This document shows positions 16,568 through 25,544 of a stretch of 64,000 nt of DNA, in pieces. Under the pieces are notes generated by a model. It saw nothing but the letters and a program-made list of their open reading frames with translations. It was not told the DNA's origin and searched no databases. The stretch comes from CAYRGC01 sp964601225 (GTDB lineage Bacteria > Patescibacteriota > Gracilibacteria > Peribacterales > Peribacteraceae), in contig CAZRMM010000005.1 in the NCBI GenBank assembly GCA_964601225.1, positions 1-64,000 of the forward strand, in the 5' to 3' direction. The position numbers and the translations under genes were made by a program. Positions within the stretch are counted from its first letter, which is position 1, and every line of letters starts with the position of its first letter.

Positions 16568-18364
16568 ATGGAAATTCGTAACATCGCGATCATCGCCCAC
16601 GTCGACCACGGCAAGACGACGCTTGTCGATGCACTGCTGAAACAGGGCGGCGCCTTCGCCGCGCATGAGACGGTGGGCGAACTTCTTATGGATTCGAACG
16701 CGCAGGAACGCGAGCGCGGGATCACGATTTACGCGAAGAACTGTTCTATCCGTTACAAGGATTGTCGCATCAATATCGTCGACACGCCCGGTCACGCCGA
16801 TTTCGGTTCCGAGGTCGAGCGCGTGTTGCGTACGGTCGATTGCGTTCTTCTGCTCGTCGATGCCCAAGAGGGTCCCATGCCCCAGACGAAATTCGTGTTG
16901 AAGAAATCCCTCGAGCTCGGCCTTCGCCCGATTGTCGTCATCAATAAGATCGATAAGCCCGCCGCTCGTCCGATGGAAGTGGTGAATGAAGTCTTCGATC
17001 TCTTCGGCGCGCTCCGGGCCACCGATGCGCAGCTCGATTTCCCCTATGTCTTCGCGATTGCCCGCGAGGGAATTGCCAAAGCGAACCTCGCCGACAATGC
17101 AAAGGATCTGACGCCTCTCTTCGATCTCATCCTCAAGCACGTTCCGGCTGCCGCCCAGGACGTCGCCAAGCCTTTCCGTTTGCAGCCCTGTTCCCTTGGC
17201 TATGATAACTATCTCGGTCGCTTGGCCGTGGGGCGCGTCGTCGAGGGCGTGGTGAAGAGCGGTGACAAGGTGTTCGTGAAGACCGTCGACGGCAAGACGC
17301 GCGCGGGCAAGATTACGAAGATCTTCGTGAACCAAGGTATGAACCGCCGAGAGGCTCCCGAGGCCACCGCCGGCGATATCGTTACGCTGGCGGGTATTCC
17401 GGATATCTACGTCGGTGAGACGATTACCACGGCCGAGGACGCGGAGGTTTTGCCGGCCCTTCAGATCGATCCGCCGACGATTTCCATGGAATTCCGCGTG
17501 AACGATTCGCCGTTCGCAGGAAAGGAAGGAACGCTCGTGACGACTCGCCATATCAAGGCGCGTCTCGAACGCGAACGCGAGACGAACGTCGGTCTTCGTC
17601 TTGAGGAAATTCCAAACTCGGATGCCTACAAGGTCTCCGGTCGCGGCGAACTGCACCTCAGCGTGCTTATCGAGGACATGCGTCGGGAAGGATTTGAGCT
17701 TCAGGTTTCTCGTCCGGAAGTTATTTTCCGCGATGTGAATGGCATCAAAGAGGAGCCGATCGAGCAGGTCATCGTCGATGTGCCGGAGGAATCGACAGGC
17801 ACCGTGATCGATATGCTTTCCCGGCGTAAGGGAGAAATGGTGAACATGCAGACGCACGAGGGTCATGCCCGTCTTGAATTTAAGGTTCCCACGCGCGGAC
17901 TCCTCGGTTTCCGCGGAGATTTCATCATCGAGACGCGCGGCGAAGGCATCCTCACGCACGCGTTCATCGGCTACGAGCCGTACAAGGGCGATCTCGGCGG
18001 CCGCAGTCGCGGTTCCATGATCTCCATGCTCGCCGGCGAAGCCGTAGCTTTCGCTCTCTGGAACCTCCAGGAGCGCGGAGCGCTGTTCGTCATCCCGGGA
18101 ACCAAGGTCTACGAAGGCATGATCATCGGTGAGAGCGCGAAACCGGATGACCTCGTCGTCAACCCGACGAAGGAGAAAAAACTCACCAACATGCGTGCGT
18201 CCGGCAGCGACGAGGCTATAGTGCTGACTCCCGTTACGCCTATGACGCTCGAACAGGCTCTCGAATACATCGCCGACGACGAGCTTGTGGAGGTCACTCC
18301 CGAGAATATCCGTCTCCGCAAGAAGCTCTTGAAGGAGAATGATCGAAAACGCGCGGAGAAGTGA
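16568..18364 (+). CDS. typA: Translational GTPase TypA/BipA
   Basis: 598 residues, full length for the family. A ribosome-binding GTPase that assists 50S assembly and stress or cold adaptation. G1 AHVDHGKTT 10-18, switch II DTPGH 72-76, G4 NKID 126-129. The elongation-factor domain II, domain III and V-like folds follow, with family-specific GRGELHLSVLIEDMRREG and the C-terminal BipA domain (RGLLGFRGDFIIETRGEG; RSRGSMISM). It starts at ATG 16568 with no obvious ribosome-binding site. Gene order on either side gives no functional link. Confidence 0.97.
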   Translation: MEIRNIAIIAHVDHGKTTLVDALLKQGGAFAAHETVGELLMDSNAQERERGITIYAKNCSIRYKDCRINIVDTPGHADFGSEVERVLRTVDCVLLLVDAQEGPMPQTKFVLKKSLELGLRPIVVINKIDKPAARPMEVVNEVFDLFGALRATDAQLDFPYVFAIAREGIAKANLADNAKDLTPLFDLILKHVPAAAQDVAKPFRLQPCSLGYDNYLGRLAVGRVVEGVVKSGDKVFVKTVDGKTRAGKITKIFVNQGMNRREAPEATAGDIVTLAGIPDIYVGETITTAEDAEVLPALQIDPPTISMEFRVNDSPFAGKEGTLVTTRHIKARLERERETNVGLRLEEIPNSDAYKVSGRGELHLSVLIEDMRREGFELQVSRPEVIFRDVNGIKEEPIEQVIVDVPEESTGTVIDMLSRRKGEMVNMQTHEGHARLEFKVPTRGLLGFRGDFIIETRGEGILTHAFIGYEPYKGDLGGRSRGSMISMLAGEAVAFALWNLQERGALFVIPGTKVYEGMIIGESAKPDDLVVNPTKEKKLTNMRASGSDEAIVLTPVTPMTLEQALEYIADDELVEVTPENIRLRKKLLKENDRKRAEK

Positions 18365-18429
18365 TTTCGTAGCCGGAATCCCGCTTTATTATTATGCAAT
18401 ATTCTGGTATAATTAGCAAGAATTCCTCC

Positions 18430-19176
18430 ATGTCCACACAGACATCCAAACGCCGGCCTTTGCGTATCCTTCTCTACAATGTTGGCTACGCCACGGCTCT
18501 CGACGGTTCCATGAAGAACTACGTCCTGCGCTTCTATCGTTACTTGTACACGCCGCGGGCCATCATTCGACGCGTGCGCTTGGCGCTGCATACTCTTCTC
18601 AACGCGGAGAAGCCCGATGTGTGCTGTTTCGTGGAAGTTCACCGCAAGCACGCTTTCATTCCGCATGAGCACGACTATCGCGGTTTTCACATGGCCAACA
18701 AATACGGCCATCGCAGCGTACTCCGTCACATGCCGTTCTTCCGTGATAACTGCAACGGATTCGTTTCGAAAGAAGAGGCTCCGTTTGAGCGTTTGTATTT
18801 CAAAAACGGCACAAAAAAGCTCGTGTACTGCATAACGCTTCAACACGGCATTACCCTTTTCCTCGTCCATTTCTCGCTGAAGCAGGCAACTCGCCGCAAG
18901 CAGGCCGATGAACTGCGCCAGATGCTTGCCGGTCGCAAGAAAGTGGTAGTCTGCGGCGATTTCAATGTCTTCAAAGGTCTTCGCGAACTGCATGCGCTTG
19001 CCAAGGATTGTCGTCTCCAGGTCGTCCATACAAATCCGACTTTTCCTGCCGTGAGGCCCAGAAAGTCCTTGGATCTCTTCCTCTGCTCGGAAGACCTCGG
19101 TCCTGCGACCGCCCGGGTGCTGAAGGACGTACAAGTTTCCGATCATCTCCCGGTTCTCCTTGAGGTAGGGGTTTGA
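18430..19176 (+). CDS. Endonuclease/exonuclease/phosphatase (EEP) family enzyme
   Basis: 248 residues. EEP-fold signatures in order: N17 in RILLYNVGY, E69 in CFVEVH, catalytic GDFN with D177 and N179, D215, and the terminal SDH (D238-H239). These coordinate Mg2+ and attack a phosphodiester or phosphomonoester; the substrate (DNA, lipid or sugar phosphate) cannot be read from sequence. No signal peptide is present. ATG 18430 is preferred to ATG 18394 because a good -10, TATAAT at 18408-18413, lies between them. Confidence 0.8.
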   Translation: MSTQTSKRRPLRILLYNVGYATALDGSMKNYVLRFYRYLYTPRAIIRRVRLALHTLLNAEKPDVCCFVEVHRKHAFIPHEHDYRGFHMANKYGHRSVLRHMPFFRDNCNGFVSKEEAPFERLYFKNGTKKLVYCITLQHGITLFLVHFSLKQATRRKQADELRQMLAGRKKVVVCGDFNVFKGLRELHALAKDCRLQVVHTNPTFPAVRPRKSLDLFLCSEDLGPATARVLKDVQVSDHLPVLLEVGV

Positions 19177-19366
19177 TCGCAGGGGTTCCGGAGTGCCAAC
19201 GAGGAGCCGTCCCTCGTTTTTCTGCCGTTTTCCGGCTGTGATGCGCTGGTCGACTCTTTTTGTAAATAGAACACATTTCCTCCTACATATTCTCTATTTC
19301 GGCTTTTATGAAAGCCAAAATGTCGACTATTGACAAATTATAATAAAGTAGTAAAGTTTCACGTCC

Positions 19367-20293
19367 ATGGTCACCACCCCCATCACCCGTCGGCTCTCGT
19401 TTGTCGCCCTCGTCTCCCTGACGATCCTGTGCCAGGGATGCGCCTCCACGACGGCTTCATTGCCCGTGGAACGGGTCCATGCGGAGGGAGTGACCGTTTC
19501 CGAAGCGGGTTCCTCCTCCTCCGGCCGATTTGGGTTTTTGCGTGACATTATCCAAAATGCGCGCAGCTCGGAGGATTCCAAGAGTTCTTCGTCCGCATTC
19601 GCTCTTCCTCCGATCACTGCGGTTCCGCAGAGCGCCGGCTTTGCATCGAGCGTCTCCTCTGCAGTTTCTTCTTCTGCCCCGATCCCCGTCGTCGGAGGTG
19701 CGTGGACGTCCGTGAACGATGTCGTGTGCATCTCTTCCACTCCGGATCGTACGGAAGCGTTTCCGGGTGACATCGTGACGATCACCATTCGCGTCTGTAA
19801 CAAGTCCGCAAATACGCTCACCAACGTACCTGTCACATTCGCGTATACGGGGTATGAAATGACGCTTGTCGGCGCTTCGAACGGCGGAATGCATACCGCC
19901 GGCCGCCTTCTCCGTCGCACTGCCCCTCTTCGGTACGATCTTCCTCCGATGCGTACGCAGACAACGGTGGCTGCCGCCGCGGTGACGATTGATGCCGCAG
20001 GCGTGCGTTCCAACCAGGATCGCGTCGATTGGACGATTCCGACCTTTGCCCCCGGCGAGACCATGACGTTCACCGTCACCCTCCGCGTGAGCGAATCGCT
20101 TCATCGCGGCGATGTCGTCCGCGGAGATTCCATCGCAGCTCCTGCCGGTTATCCGTCGGTTCGTTGCATGGATCAGATTACCGTTCTCGAACGCCTGCCT
20201 TTCACGGGCGCAAATCTTGCAAATCCCTCCTCCGAAGCGCCGTTCATTGAGGAGCCGTGGAGGAACGCCGCCGCCGATCCTTCGATCCGATAA
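19367..20293 (+). CDS. Secreted lipoprotein with a DUF11-like beta-sandwich domain
   Basis: 308 residues. A signal peptide ends in an atypical lipobox LCQGC (C25). A Ser-rich linker (about 46-110) leads to a single beta-sandwich domain (about 115-265) with DUF11-type features: PGDIVTITIRVCNKSANTLTNVPVTF, then a FAPGETMTFTVTLRV strand pair. Such domains are common in cell-surface stalk proteins. The 190 nt upstream hold a small GGCTTT/AAAGCC hairpin (19301-19316) and a TTGACA with a poorer -10 (TAAAGT, 16-nt spacer). A terminator follows. Role unknown; the Ser linker could be O-glycosylated. Confidence 0.75.
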   Translation: MVTTPITRRLSFVALVSLTILCQGCASTTASLPVERVHAEGVTVSEAGSSSSGRFGFLRDIIQNARSSEDSKSSSSAFALPPITAVPQSAGFASSVSSAVSSSAPIPVVGGAWTSVNDVVCISSTPDRTEAFPGDIVTITIRVCNKSANTLTNVPVTFAYTGYEMTLVGASNGGMHTAGRLLRRTAPLRYDLPPMRTQTTVAAAAVTIDAAGVRSNQDRVDWTIPTFAPGETMTFTVTLRVSESLHRGDVVRGDSIAAPAGYPSVRCMDQITVLERLPFTGANLANPSSEAPFIEEPWRNAAADPSIR

Positions 20294-20299
20294 GACGGA

Positions 20300-20336
20300 G
20301 ACGCAAAAGACGCCGGGAAATCTCTCGGCGTCTTTT
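20300..20336. terminator. Bidirectional intrinsic terminator carrying the GACGCAAAAGACGC motif
   Basis: 11-bp stem AAAAGACGCCG/CGGCGTCTTTT (20305-20315 with 20326-20336). It serves the lipoprotein gene on the plus strand and the anti-sigma gene on the minus strand. Shares a 14-mer with the 6982-7055 hairpin. Confidence 0.8.
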
Positions 20337-20340
20337 CGTA

Positions 20341-21240
20341 TCACTCGAACGTCGGCCACTGGAGCGGCACCGTGATCGGCGCGCTCCGTGCCTTGCCGTC
20401 CACGGTCACGTCCGCGAGGGTCCAGGAACGGAGTTCGATCGGTCCCGGCAGCCCTTCCACGGGCGTCGATACCGTTTCCGTTTTTATCGAACCGACCGTG
20501 ATCGTCTTCACTTTCGCGGCGGGCCGAAGCTCTTGCATCACGGCTTCGACGATGCGCTGCTTCACCTCCTCGAGCGTCAGGGTGCGCACCGTGATCGGGC
20601 GGTCGCCCCGCTCGGGATCGTGCATTATCGCGGTGCCCGGAAGGTCGTCCGGGATCGCGGCCTCCGGCGGAAGCGTCACCTCCGGTCCCGCGACCCGCAT
20701 CTGCATCATCATGGTCGGCGCGGCGGACGAGGGGGTCGGGGCCGTAAGGCTCTTCTGGCTGGGGGGTTCCGTCGGGGCCTGATACGTATCGGCGGCGTTC
20801 CCCGCGTCCGAGGCGATTCCACCGCCGAGTCCGTTCGTCGGCAGCGGCGCGACGCCCGCGGGCACGCGGTTTTCCGCGGCGCCGGACGCGTCCTGTTCGT
20901 AGTACATCTGCCTGCCTGCAGGCTGTCCTTGAGGTGCCCGGAAGAGCGTGTCGCGCACGCCTGGGAGGAAGAGCACCAGGAGCGCCGTCACGGCGGCCGT
21001 GCCCGTGAGGGCCATCGAGAGACTCAGGATCCAGGGCCGTCTCGCAGGAGTGGCGGGGGCATCGGCTCGTTCGCGAAGCTCCTCGCGGAGCAGCGTCACG
21101 AAGGCGGGTGACGGCTTCTCCGCCGGGTCGTTCGCCAGGAGTTCCCGCACAAGAGCGCGGAGTTCCTTCTCGCGTCCCCGCAGGGAGGAATCCTGCGCGA
21201 GGAGTTCGCGCACCAGCCGTTCCTGGAAAGGGTGCGTCAT
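20341..21240 (-). CDS. Putative membrane anti-sigma factor
   Basis: 299 residues from ATG 21240, which overlaps the sigma-factor stop (ATGA). A charged cytoplasmic N-terminal part (1-68, helices rich in Arg/Glu/Leu), one transmembrane helix (about 70-93), a Pro/Ala/Met-rich linker and an extracytoplasmic C-terminal domain (about 215-299, ending in a TLADVTVDGKA strand). This topology and the coupling to an ECF sigma gene suggest an anti-sigma factor. It lacks the HxxxCxxC zinc motif of ZAS-type anti-sigmas, so the assignment rests mainly on context. Confidence 0.65.
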   Translation of the reverse strand: MTHPFQERLVRELLAQDSSLRGREKELRALVRELLANDPAEKPSPAFVTLLREELRERADAPATPARRPWILSLSMALTGTAAVTALLVLFLPGVRDTLFRAPQGQPAGRQMYYEQDASGAAENRVPAGVAPLPTNGLGGGIASDAGNAADTYQAPTEPPSQKSLTAPTPSSAAPTMMMQMRVAGPEVTLPPEAAIPDDLPGTAIMHDPERGDRPITVRTLTLEEVKQRIVEAVMQELRPAAKVKTITVGSIKTETVSTPVEGLPGPIELRSWTLADVTVDGKARSAPITVPLQWPTFE

Positions 21241-21815
21241 CGCGCGAGGAGGAAGAGAAGGAATGTTGCCAGCGGCAAATGGCCGCGCAGGGTATCGAGT
21301 GACCGGGAGAAAATTACTTTGCAATGACCTTCCTTTTTTCCCGTGATTTCCGCAATTTCAGCGTAACTGAGACCGTCCCATACTCGCAGCGTCACGATCT
21401 CCCGTTGGATCGGAGAAAGATGAACGAGCGCGTCCCGCAATTGCGAGGATTGCAGTCGAATATGCACGGCGTCTCGCACGTCATCGTCGCCGGCAATTTC
21501 TTCGGCGAACTCGAGGGGCTCCGCCCGTCGATGCTGTCGGAAGTGATCGGTGAGAAGATTGCGGGCGATCGTAAAAAGCCAGGCACGGAGCGGCCCCTTT
21601 CTCGAGTCGTATTTTCGAATATTTTCCAGGGCCTTCAGGAAGGTCTGACTGGTAAGATCTTCCGCCGTCTCGCGGTCGGGCGAGCGACGGTACAGGTAGC
21701 CGTAGACGGGTTCCACGTAGCGCATGTAGAGCGTATCGAAAGCCGCGAGATCTCCCGCCTGACAGGCGGCGATGGCGGGCGCGTCGGCGGACGTATCCAC
21801 GGTATTCACGCGCAT
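21237..21815 (-). CDS. ECF-type RNA polymerase sigma factor
   Basis: 192 residues from ATG 21815 (TTG 21824 also in frame). Region 2 (about 26-95) includes the core-binding and -10 recognition helices (DRETAEDLTSQTFLKALENI, AWLFTIARNLLTDHFR); region 4 (about 125-180) has LSPIQREIVTLRVWDGLSYAEIAEI and a helix-turn-helix recognising the -35. No region 3, as expected for extracytoplasmic-function sigma factors. The protein ends in an unusual hydrophobic tail (LATFLLFLLAR). It is co-transcribed with the putative anti-sigma gene. Confidence 0.92.
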   Translation of the reverse strand: MRVNTVDTSADAPAIAACQAGDLAAFDTLYMRYVEPVYGYLYRRSPDRETAEDLTSQTFLKALENIRKYDSRKGPLRAWLFTIARNLLTDHFRQHRRAEPLEFAEEIAGDDDVRDAVHIRLQSSQLRDALVHLSPIQREIVTLRVWDGLSYAEIAEITGKKEGHCKVIFSRSLDTLRGHLPLATFLLFLLAR

Positions 21816-21869
21816 AGGATACAACGATATTCCATTCCTCGGGTAACAGGGATTACACTCAATCTCTTT

Positions 21870-23192
21870 ATGTCACGGCGACGACCATCGCTGGATGCCG
21901 ACGTTACCGTTCTCGGCGCGGGTGCCGCGGGCATTTCCGCCGCACGGGAGCTTGCGGATGCCGGGCTCCGCGTGATCGTTTTGGAGGCTCGTAGCCGCAT
22001 CGGCGGCCGCGTTTTCACCCGGTACAAGCGCAAGAGGCCGGTGGAAATGGGCGCGGAATTCATCCATGGGCACAAGTCGGTAACGGCGATGCTGGCGAAG
22101 CAATACGGCCTGACGCTGGAAGCATTTCCCGTCGAGGGATGCACGTCGGTCGAAGGCGTCCTGCTCCGCGATCGCGTTTTGCAGAAGCCTCCTGCGACGG
22201 TCATCAGGGATCTGCGCGAATTGGCGGCGAATTTGCATCGTGAAAACAAGGGGGGCATGAGCGTCGGAAAAATGCTCGAGCTCTCTTCGGCTCAGGCGAT
22301 CATCGACCGCTATCGCCTCATGACGAAAACGTTTGTTGAGAGATTGATTTCCAATGATTTCGGCGTCGATGCCTCGATGCTTACGATCGATGCTTTTATC
22401 GCTCCGGATGTGACGGGATACGAAGAGAACTTCCGCATCCAGGAAGGGTACGGCGAGCTCTTTCGGCGAATGGGGGCGGGGATGGACATTCGCTTCCATC
22501 ATCCGGCGCGCGTGATCGATTGGAGTGAAGGATATGTGAAGACGTACACGCCCCACGGTATTTTTCTATCGAATGATGCCGTCATCACGATCCCCATCGG
22601 CGTGCTTCAAAATGGGGACGTGGAATTTGAGCCGGCATTGCCTCGGCGCACACGGGAGGCGATCGACGGTATCGATCCGGGCGCCGCGAGCAAGACGGTC
22701 ATGAGTTTTCATCCCAATTTCAAAGGATATCCCTTTTGGCCGGCGAACATGGGCATGGTGGCGAGCGATCGGCGGAGTCAGCTCTGGTGGGAAACGAAAT
22801 TGTTCAGAGGGCCCGCCGCGGAATACATGCTTACAAATCTTACGGCGGGTTCGGAATGTCGGCGTTTGGCGCTCATGTCGGCGACGGAGCGGGTGGATCA
22901 TTTTCTCAGTCAGCTGCAGTGTATTTTTTCGAAAAAGAAGAACGTCGTACGTCGCAGTTACGAAGAGATATTCGACGAACGCCATTGGGCGGCGGATAGG
23001 TATTCTCGCGGTGCGTATTCGGCGGCACCCGAGGACGCGTCTCGCGAGCTTGTCCGGCGGATTGGCCCCCTTCGCTTCGCGGGAGAAGCGGTGGGAACGT
23101 GGGAGCCCGGCAACGTTTCGTCGGTACACGGCGCCATCGCGAGCGGTCGCTATGCCGCCTCGAAGATCCTTGAGGAGCGTTCGAGTCAGTGA
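21870..23192 (+). CDS. Flavin-containing amine oxidase
   Basis: 440 residues from ATG 21870. FAD dinucleotide-binding motif GAGAAG 16-21, acidic E39 and the RIGGRVFT block (43-50) that contact FAD; the substrate domain has VITIPIGVLQ, and the C-terminal FAD contact is FAGEAVGTWEPGNVSSVHGAIASGRYAA, typical of monoamine/polyamine oxidases. Oxidises a primary or secondary amine to an imine with H2O2 release; substrate unknown. No signal peptide. A -10-like TACACT (21854-21859) lies 10 nt before the ATG. The longer frame back to 21324 runs antisense through the sigma gene and is rejected. Its 3' end overlaps the convergent yibE/F-like gene by 7 nt. Confidence 0.88.
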   Translation: MSRRRPSLDADVTVLGAGAAGISAARELADAGLRVIVLEARSRIGGRVFTRYKRKRPVEMGAEFIHGHKSVTAMLAKQYGLTLEAFPVEGCTSVEGVLLRDRVLQKPPATVIRDLRELAANLHRENKGGMSVGKMLELSSAQAIIDRYRLMTKTFVERLISNDFGVDASMLTIDAFIAPDVTGYEENFRIQEGYGELFRRMGAGMDIRFHHPARVIDWSEGYVKTYTPHGIFLSNDAVITIPIGVLQNGDVEFEPALPRRTREAIDGIDPGAASKTVMSFHPNFKGYPFWPANMGMVASDRRSQLWWETKLFRGPAAEYMLTNLTAGSECRRLALMSATERVDHFLSQLQCIFSKKKNVVRRSYEEIFDERHWAADRYSRGAYSAAPEDASRELVRRIGPLRFAGEAVGTWEPGNVSSVHGAIASGRYAASKILEERSSQ

Positions 23193-24298
23193 CGATGGAC
23201 GTGCCCACGTTCTCCGACGAGGGGAGCGTTCCAGAGGAGCATCACCGCGAACCAGGTGGAAATCGGCACGGCGAGAAGCAGAGTGGCGCTTCCAACGAGC
23301 GTGCGCACGAGTTCTTCCGCGATCGCTTCTCCGTTCAGCGTGAGCCACAGGGGATAGGTTTCCTGTGTCCGGAAGAGCAGGAGAAGCGGGAGAGAGGCGC
23401 CGGCATAGGCCAGTGCCAGCGTGTTGATGAGCGAGGCAATATGTTCGCGCCCCACGGAGAGCGCGCTCCGGCTCAGTTCCACGCGGGTCATCGACGGATC
23501 GGCTTTGCGCAGTTCGTCGACGACGGCCGTTTGGGCGGTGGTGATGTCGTCGAGGACGCCGAGACAGCCGATGACGATGCCGCCGAGAAGCAGTCCGCGG
23601 AGGTTGTAGGAGTGGGTGCCGTCCGATTGCAGGAAGAGGCTTGCGTCCGATCCCATGCCGAAGAGCGAGGCTATCCTCACCGCGATGACGGCGAAGATGA
23701 GCGAGAGTGCGAGCGATACCAGGGTGCTCAGCAGGGCGACGGACGTCCGTCGATGAAACCCGTGTGCCAGATACAGCGACGTGCAGGCGATGGCGCCGCT
23801 TCCGAGGAGCGAAACGAGCAGGGGGTCACCACCTGCGGCGATGCGGGGAACCATCACGAGCGCGATCACGAGAATGCTCGCCACGAGCCCAACAAGGGCG
23901 GTGGCTCCGGTCTTCCGACCAAGGAGTAGGGCCAGTGCCACGAATCCTACGCACAGCCACAGAATGCCGGGCAGCCGGTAGCGCTCTCGCCACTGGAATT
24001 CCACGGTACCGTCGGATCTCGTGATGCGGGCCACCACGACGCGTTCTCCAGGCGCGAGAGCCGTATCGTCGCGGCCGGGGAGGACTTCATTCTCGATTCG
24101 CACTTCCTTCCCCTCGTTCGCGCCGCTTTCGATGACTGCGTCGATCAGTTGCGTTTCCCCGTCGATTTGTACCCGTGTCACGCGGGCCACGCCGAAATCC
24201 TCGCGCGGCTCGGGGGCTTGCGCCGCGACGGGCGCCGCGACGGCGCAGGCGATCGTCAGGGAGACGGCGAGCCGGAGGTGGAAGGTGCTCACCCGCAT
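23186..24298 (-). CDS. YibE/F-like membrane protein
   Basis: 370 residues from ATG 24298. Signal peptide (cleavage near AQA), an extracytoplasmic beta-domain (about 30-115) and about seven to eight membrane segments. The segment with GVLDDITTAQTAVVDEL and SLINTLALAYAGASLPLLLLF is typical of the YibE/F family, whose function is not established. It is the last gene of the zinc operon, overlapping the zur gene by 10 nt, so a role in metal or envelope homeostasis is suggested by position only. Confidence 0.8.
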   Translation of the reverse strand: MRVSTFHLRLAVSLTIACAVAAPVAAQAPEPREDFGVARVTRVQIDGETQLIDAVIESGANEGKEVRIENEVLPGRDDTALAPGERVVVARITRSDGTVEFQWRERYRLPGILWLCVGFVALALLLGRKTGATALVGLVASILVIALVMVPRIAAGGDPLLVSLLGSGAIACTSLYLAHGFHRRTSVALLSTLVSLALSLIFAVIAVRIASLFGMGSDASLFLQSDGTHSYNLRGLLLGGIVIGCLGVLDDITTAQTAVVDELRKADPSMTRVELSRSALSVGREHIASLINTLALAYAGASLPLLLLFRTQETYPLWLTLNGEAIAEELVRTLVGSATLLLAVPISTWFAVMLLWNAPLVGERGHVHRH

Positions 24299-24717
24299 TT
24301 GCCGCAGCGCCCGTAGAACTCCAATTCGTGGCGATCCACGCGGAAAGAAGTCTGCTGTCGGATTCGCTTTTCCATCGTGTCGAGATCGTGGGGAAGTTCC
24401 ACCGTTTCCACGGCATTGCACGACGTGCAGATCAGGTGGTGCCGATGCTCGCCCGTCCGAACGTAGCGTCGCATGCCGTCTTCAAACTGGACCGATTCCG
24501 CGATGCCCATCTCCTCCAGGAACGCGAGTTCCCGGTAGACGGTAACGCGGTTAATGCGCGTGCCGTTCTTCCGCAGTCGTTCAAGCGCGTCGGCGACGGA
24601 GAGCGGGGGACCGTCCTTTGAAAGGAGCTCAACGATGGCGCGCCGACCGCGTGTCAGTCGAAAGCCTTTCTCGCGCAAGAGTGCCAAAGCCGATTCCGTT
24701 TCGTCATGCATCGTCAT
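24289..24717 (-). CDS. zur: Fur-family metalloregulator, probably Zur
   Basis: 142 residues. An N-terminal winged helix (RLTRGRRAIVELL, then INRVTVYRELAFLEEMG recognition helix) and a C-terminal dimerisation/metal domain with the family site HRHHLICTSC (H91, H93, H94, C97, C100) and C138-x2-C141, which form the structural Cys4 zinc site. ATG 24717 overlaps the znuB stop (ATGA). The operon context, a zinc/manganese-type ABC importer, argues for Zur over Fur or PerR. A 7-1-7 inverted repeat upstream of znuA is its likely operator. Confidence 0.85.
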   Translation of the reverse strand: MTMHDETESALALLREKGFRLTRGRRAIVELLSKDGPPLSVADALERLRKNGTRINRVTVYRELAFLEEMGIAESVQFEDGMRRYVRTGEHRHHLICTSCNAVETVELPHDLDTMEKRIRQQTSFRVDRHELEFYGRCGKCG

Positions 24718-25544
24718 TGTCGGGAGGAAAAGCGGCGGAGCAGAGGCCTGGAAAAAGCGCTGATGAGAAAGAAGCCGATGGCGACGAGCACGATCGTTCC
24801 GCCGCTGCTGATGCCGGCCTTATACGATAAGAGCAGCCCTCCGAAGACCGATGCGAGGGAGAACAGAAGCGCCAGCGCCGTCGTTCGTCGGAAGCTCATA
24901 TCCCACTGCATGGCCGCGATCGAGGGAATGATCATGAGCGCGCCGATCAGGAGGATCCCGACGATTCGCATCGAGAGCGCCACGGTGACGGCGCACAATG
25001 AAACGAAGAGGTGGTTCACGAGCAGGGTGCGAATTCCTCCCGCTTCAGCCAGTTCTTCGTCGATGGCGATGGAAAGAAGCTCTTTCCATAAGACGGTGAT
25101 CAGAAGAACCGTGACAAGCCCGAGAGCGCCTATGATCGTGAGATCTTCTCGCGAAACGGTGGTAATGCTTCCGAAGAGAATGCTGCCAAGATTGACATTC
25201 AGTCCCCTCGCGGCACTGAGGAGAACCGCGGCGAGCGCGAGCCCGCCCGAGAGCACCATGGCCAAGCCCGCTTCGCCGAGTACCTTTTGCTGTGCCCGAA
25301 GATATTCCACCAAGAGCGCGGTCAACACCGCGACGACGATCGCTGCGCCGATAGGCTGCGTGCTCGTGAGATATCCTATGGCGACGCCGGCGAGCGACAC
25401 GTGCGCGAGCGTCTCGGCGAGAAAGGACGAACGTCTCGCGACAAGGAACACTCCCGTCAGCGGGGCGGTGATTCCCGTGATGATCCCCGCGATGAGAGCG
25501 TAGATCATGAATTCATGGCCGAAGATCAAAAGCAGACCTTCCAT
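24714..25544 (-). CDS. znuB: Zinc/manganese ABC transporter permease (ZnuB-like)
   Basis: 276 residues, eight to nine hydrophobic segments; the ABC-3 family pattern is clear (ITGITAPLTGVFLVARRSSFLAETLAHVSLAGVAIGYL near the N-terminus; LVNHLFVSLCAVTVALSMRIVGILLIGALMIIPSIAA later). It forms the membrane channel for metal import with ZnuC and ZnuA. Start and stop overlap both neighbours (TGATG with znuC, ATGA with zur), which implies translational coupling and fixed stoichiometry. Confidence 0.93.
   Translation of the reverse strand: MEGLLLIFGHEFMIYALIAGIITGITAPLTGVFLVARRSSFLAETLAHVSLAGVAIGYLTSTQPIGAAIVVAVLTALLVEYLRAQQKVLGEAGLAMVLSGGLALAAVLLSAARGLNVNLGSILFGSITTVSREDLTIIGALGLVTVLLITVLWKELLSIAIDEELAEAGGIRTLLVNHLFVSLCAVTVALSMRIVGILLIGALMIIPSIAAMQWDMSFRRTTALALLFSLASVFGGLLLSYKAGISSGGTIVLVAIGFFLISAFSRPLLRRFSSRQ

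Noticed and set aside
21324..21869. N-terminal extension of the amine oxidase
   Set aside because: It lies antisense through the sigma factor and upstream of the TACACT box; the FAD motif begins just after ATG 21870 as in the family.
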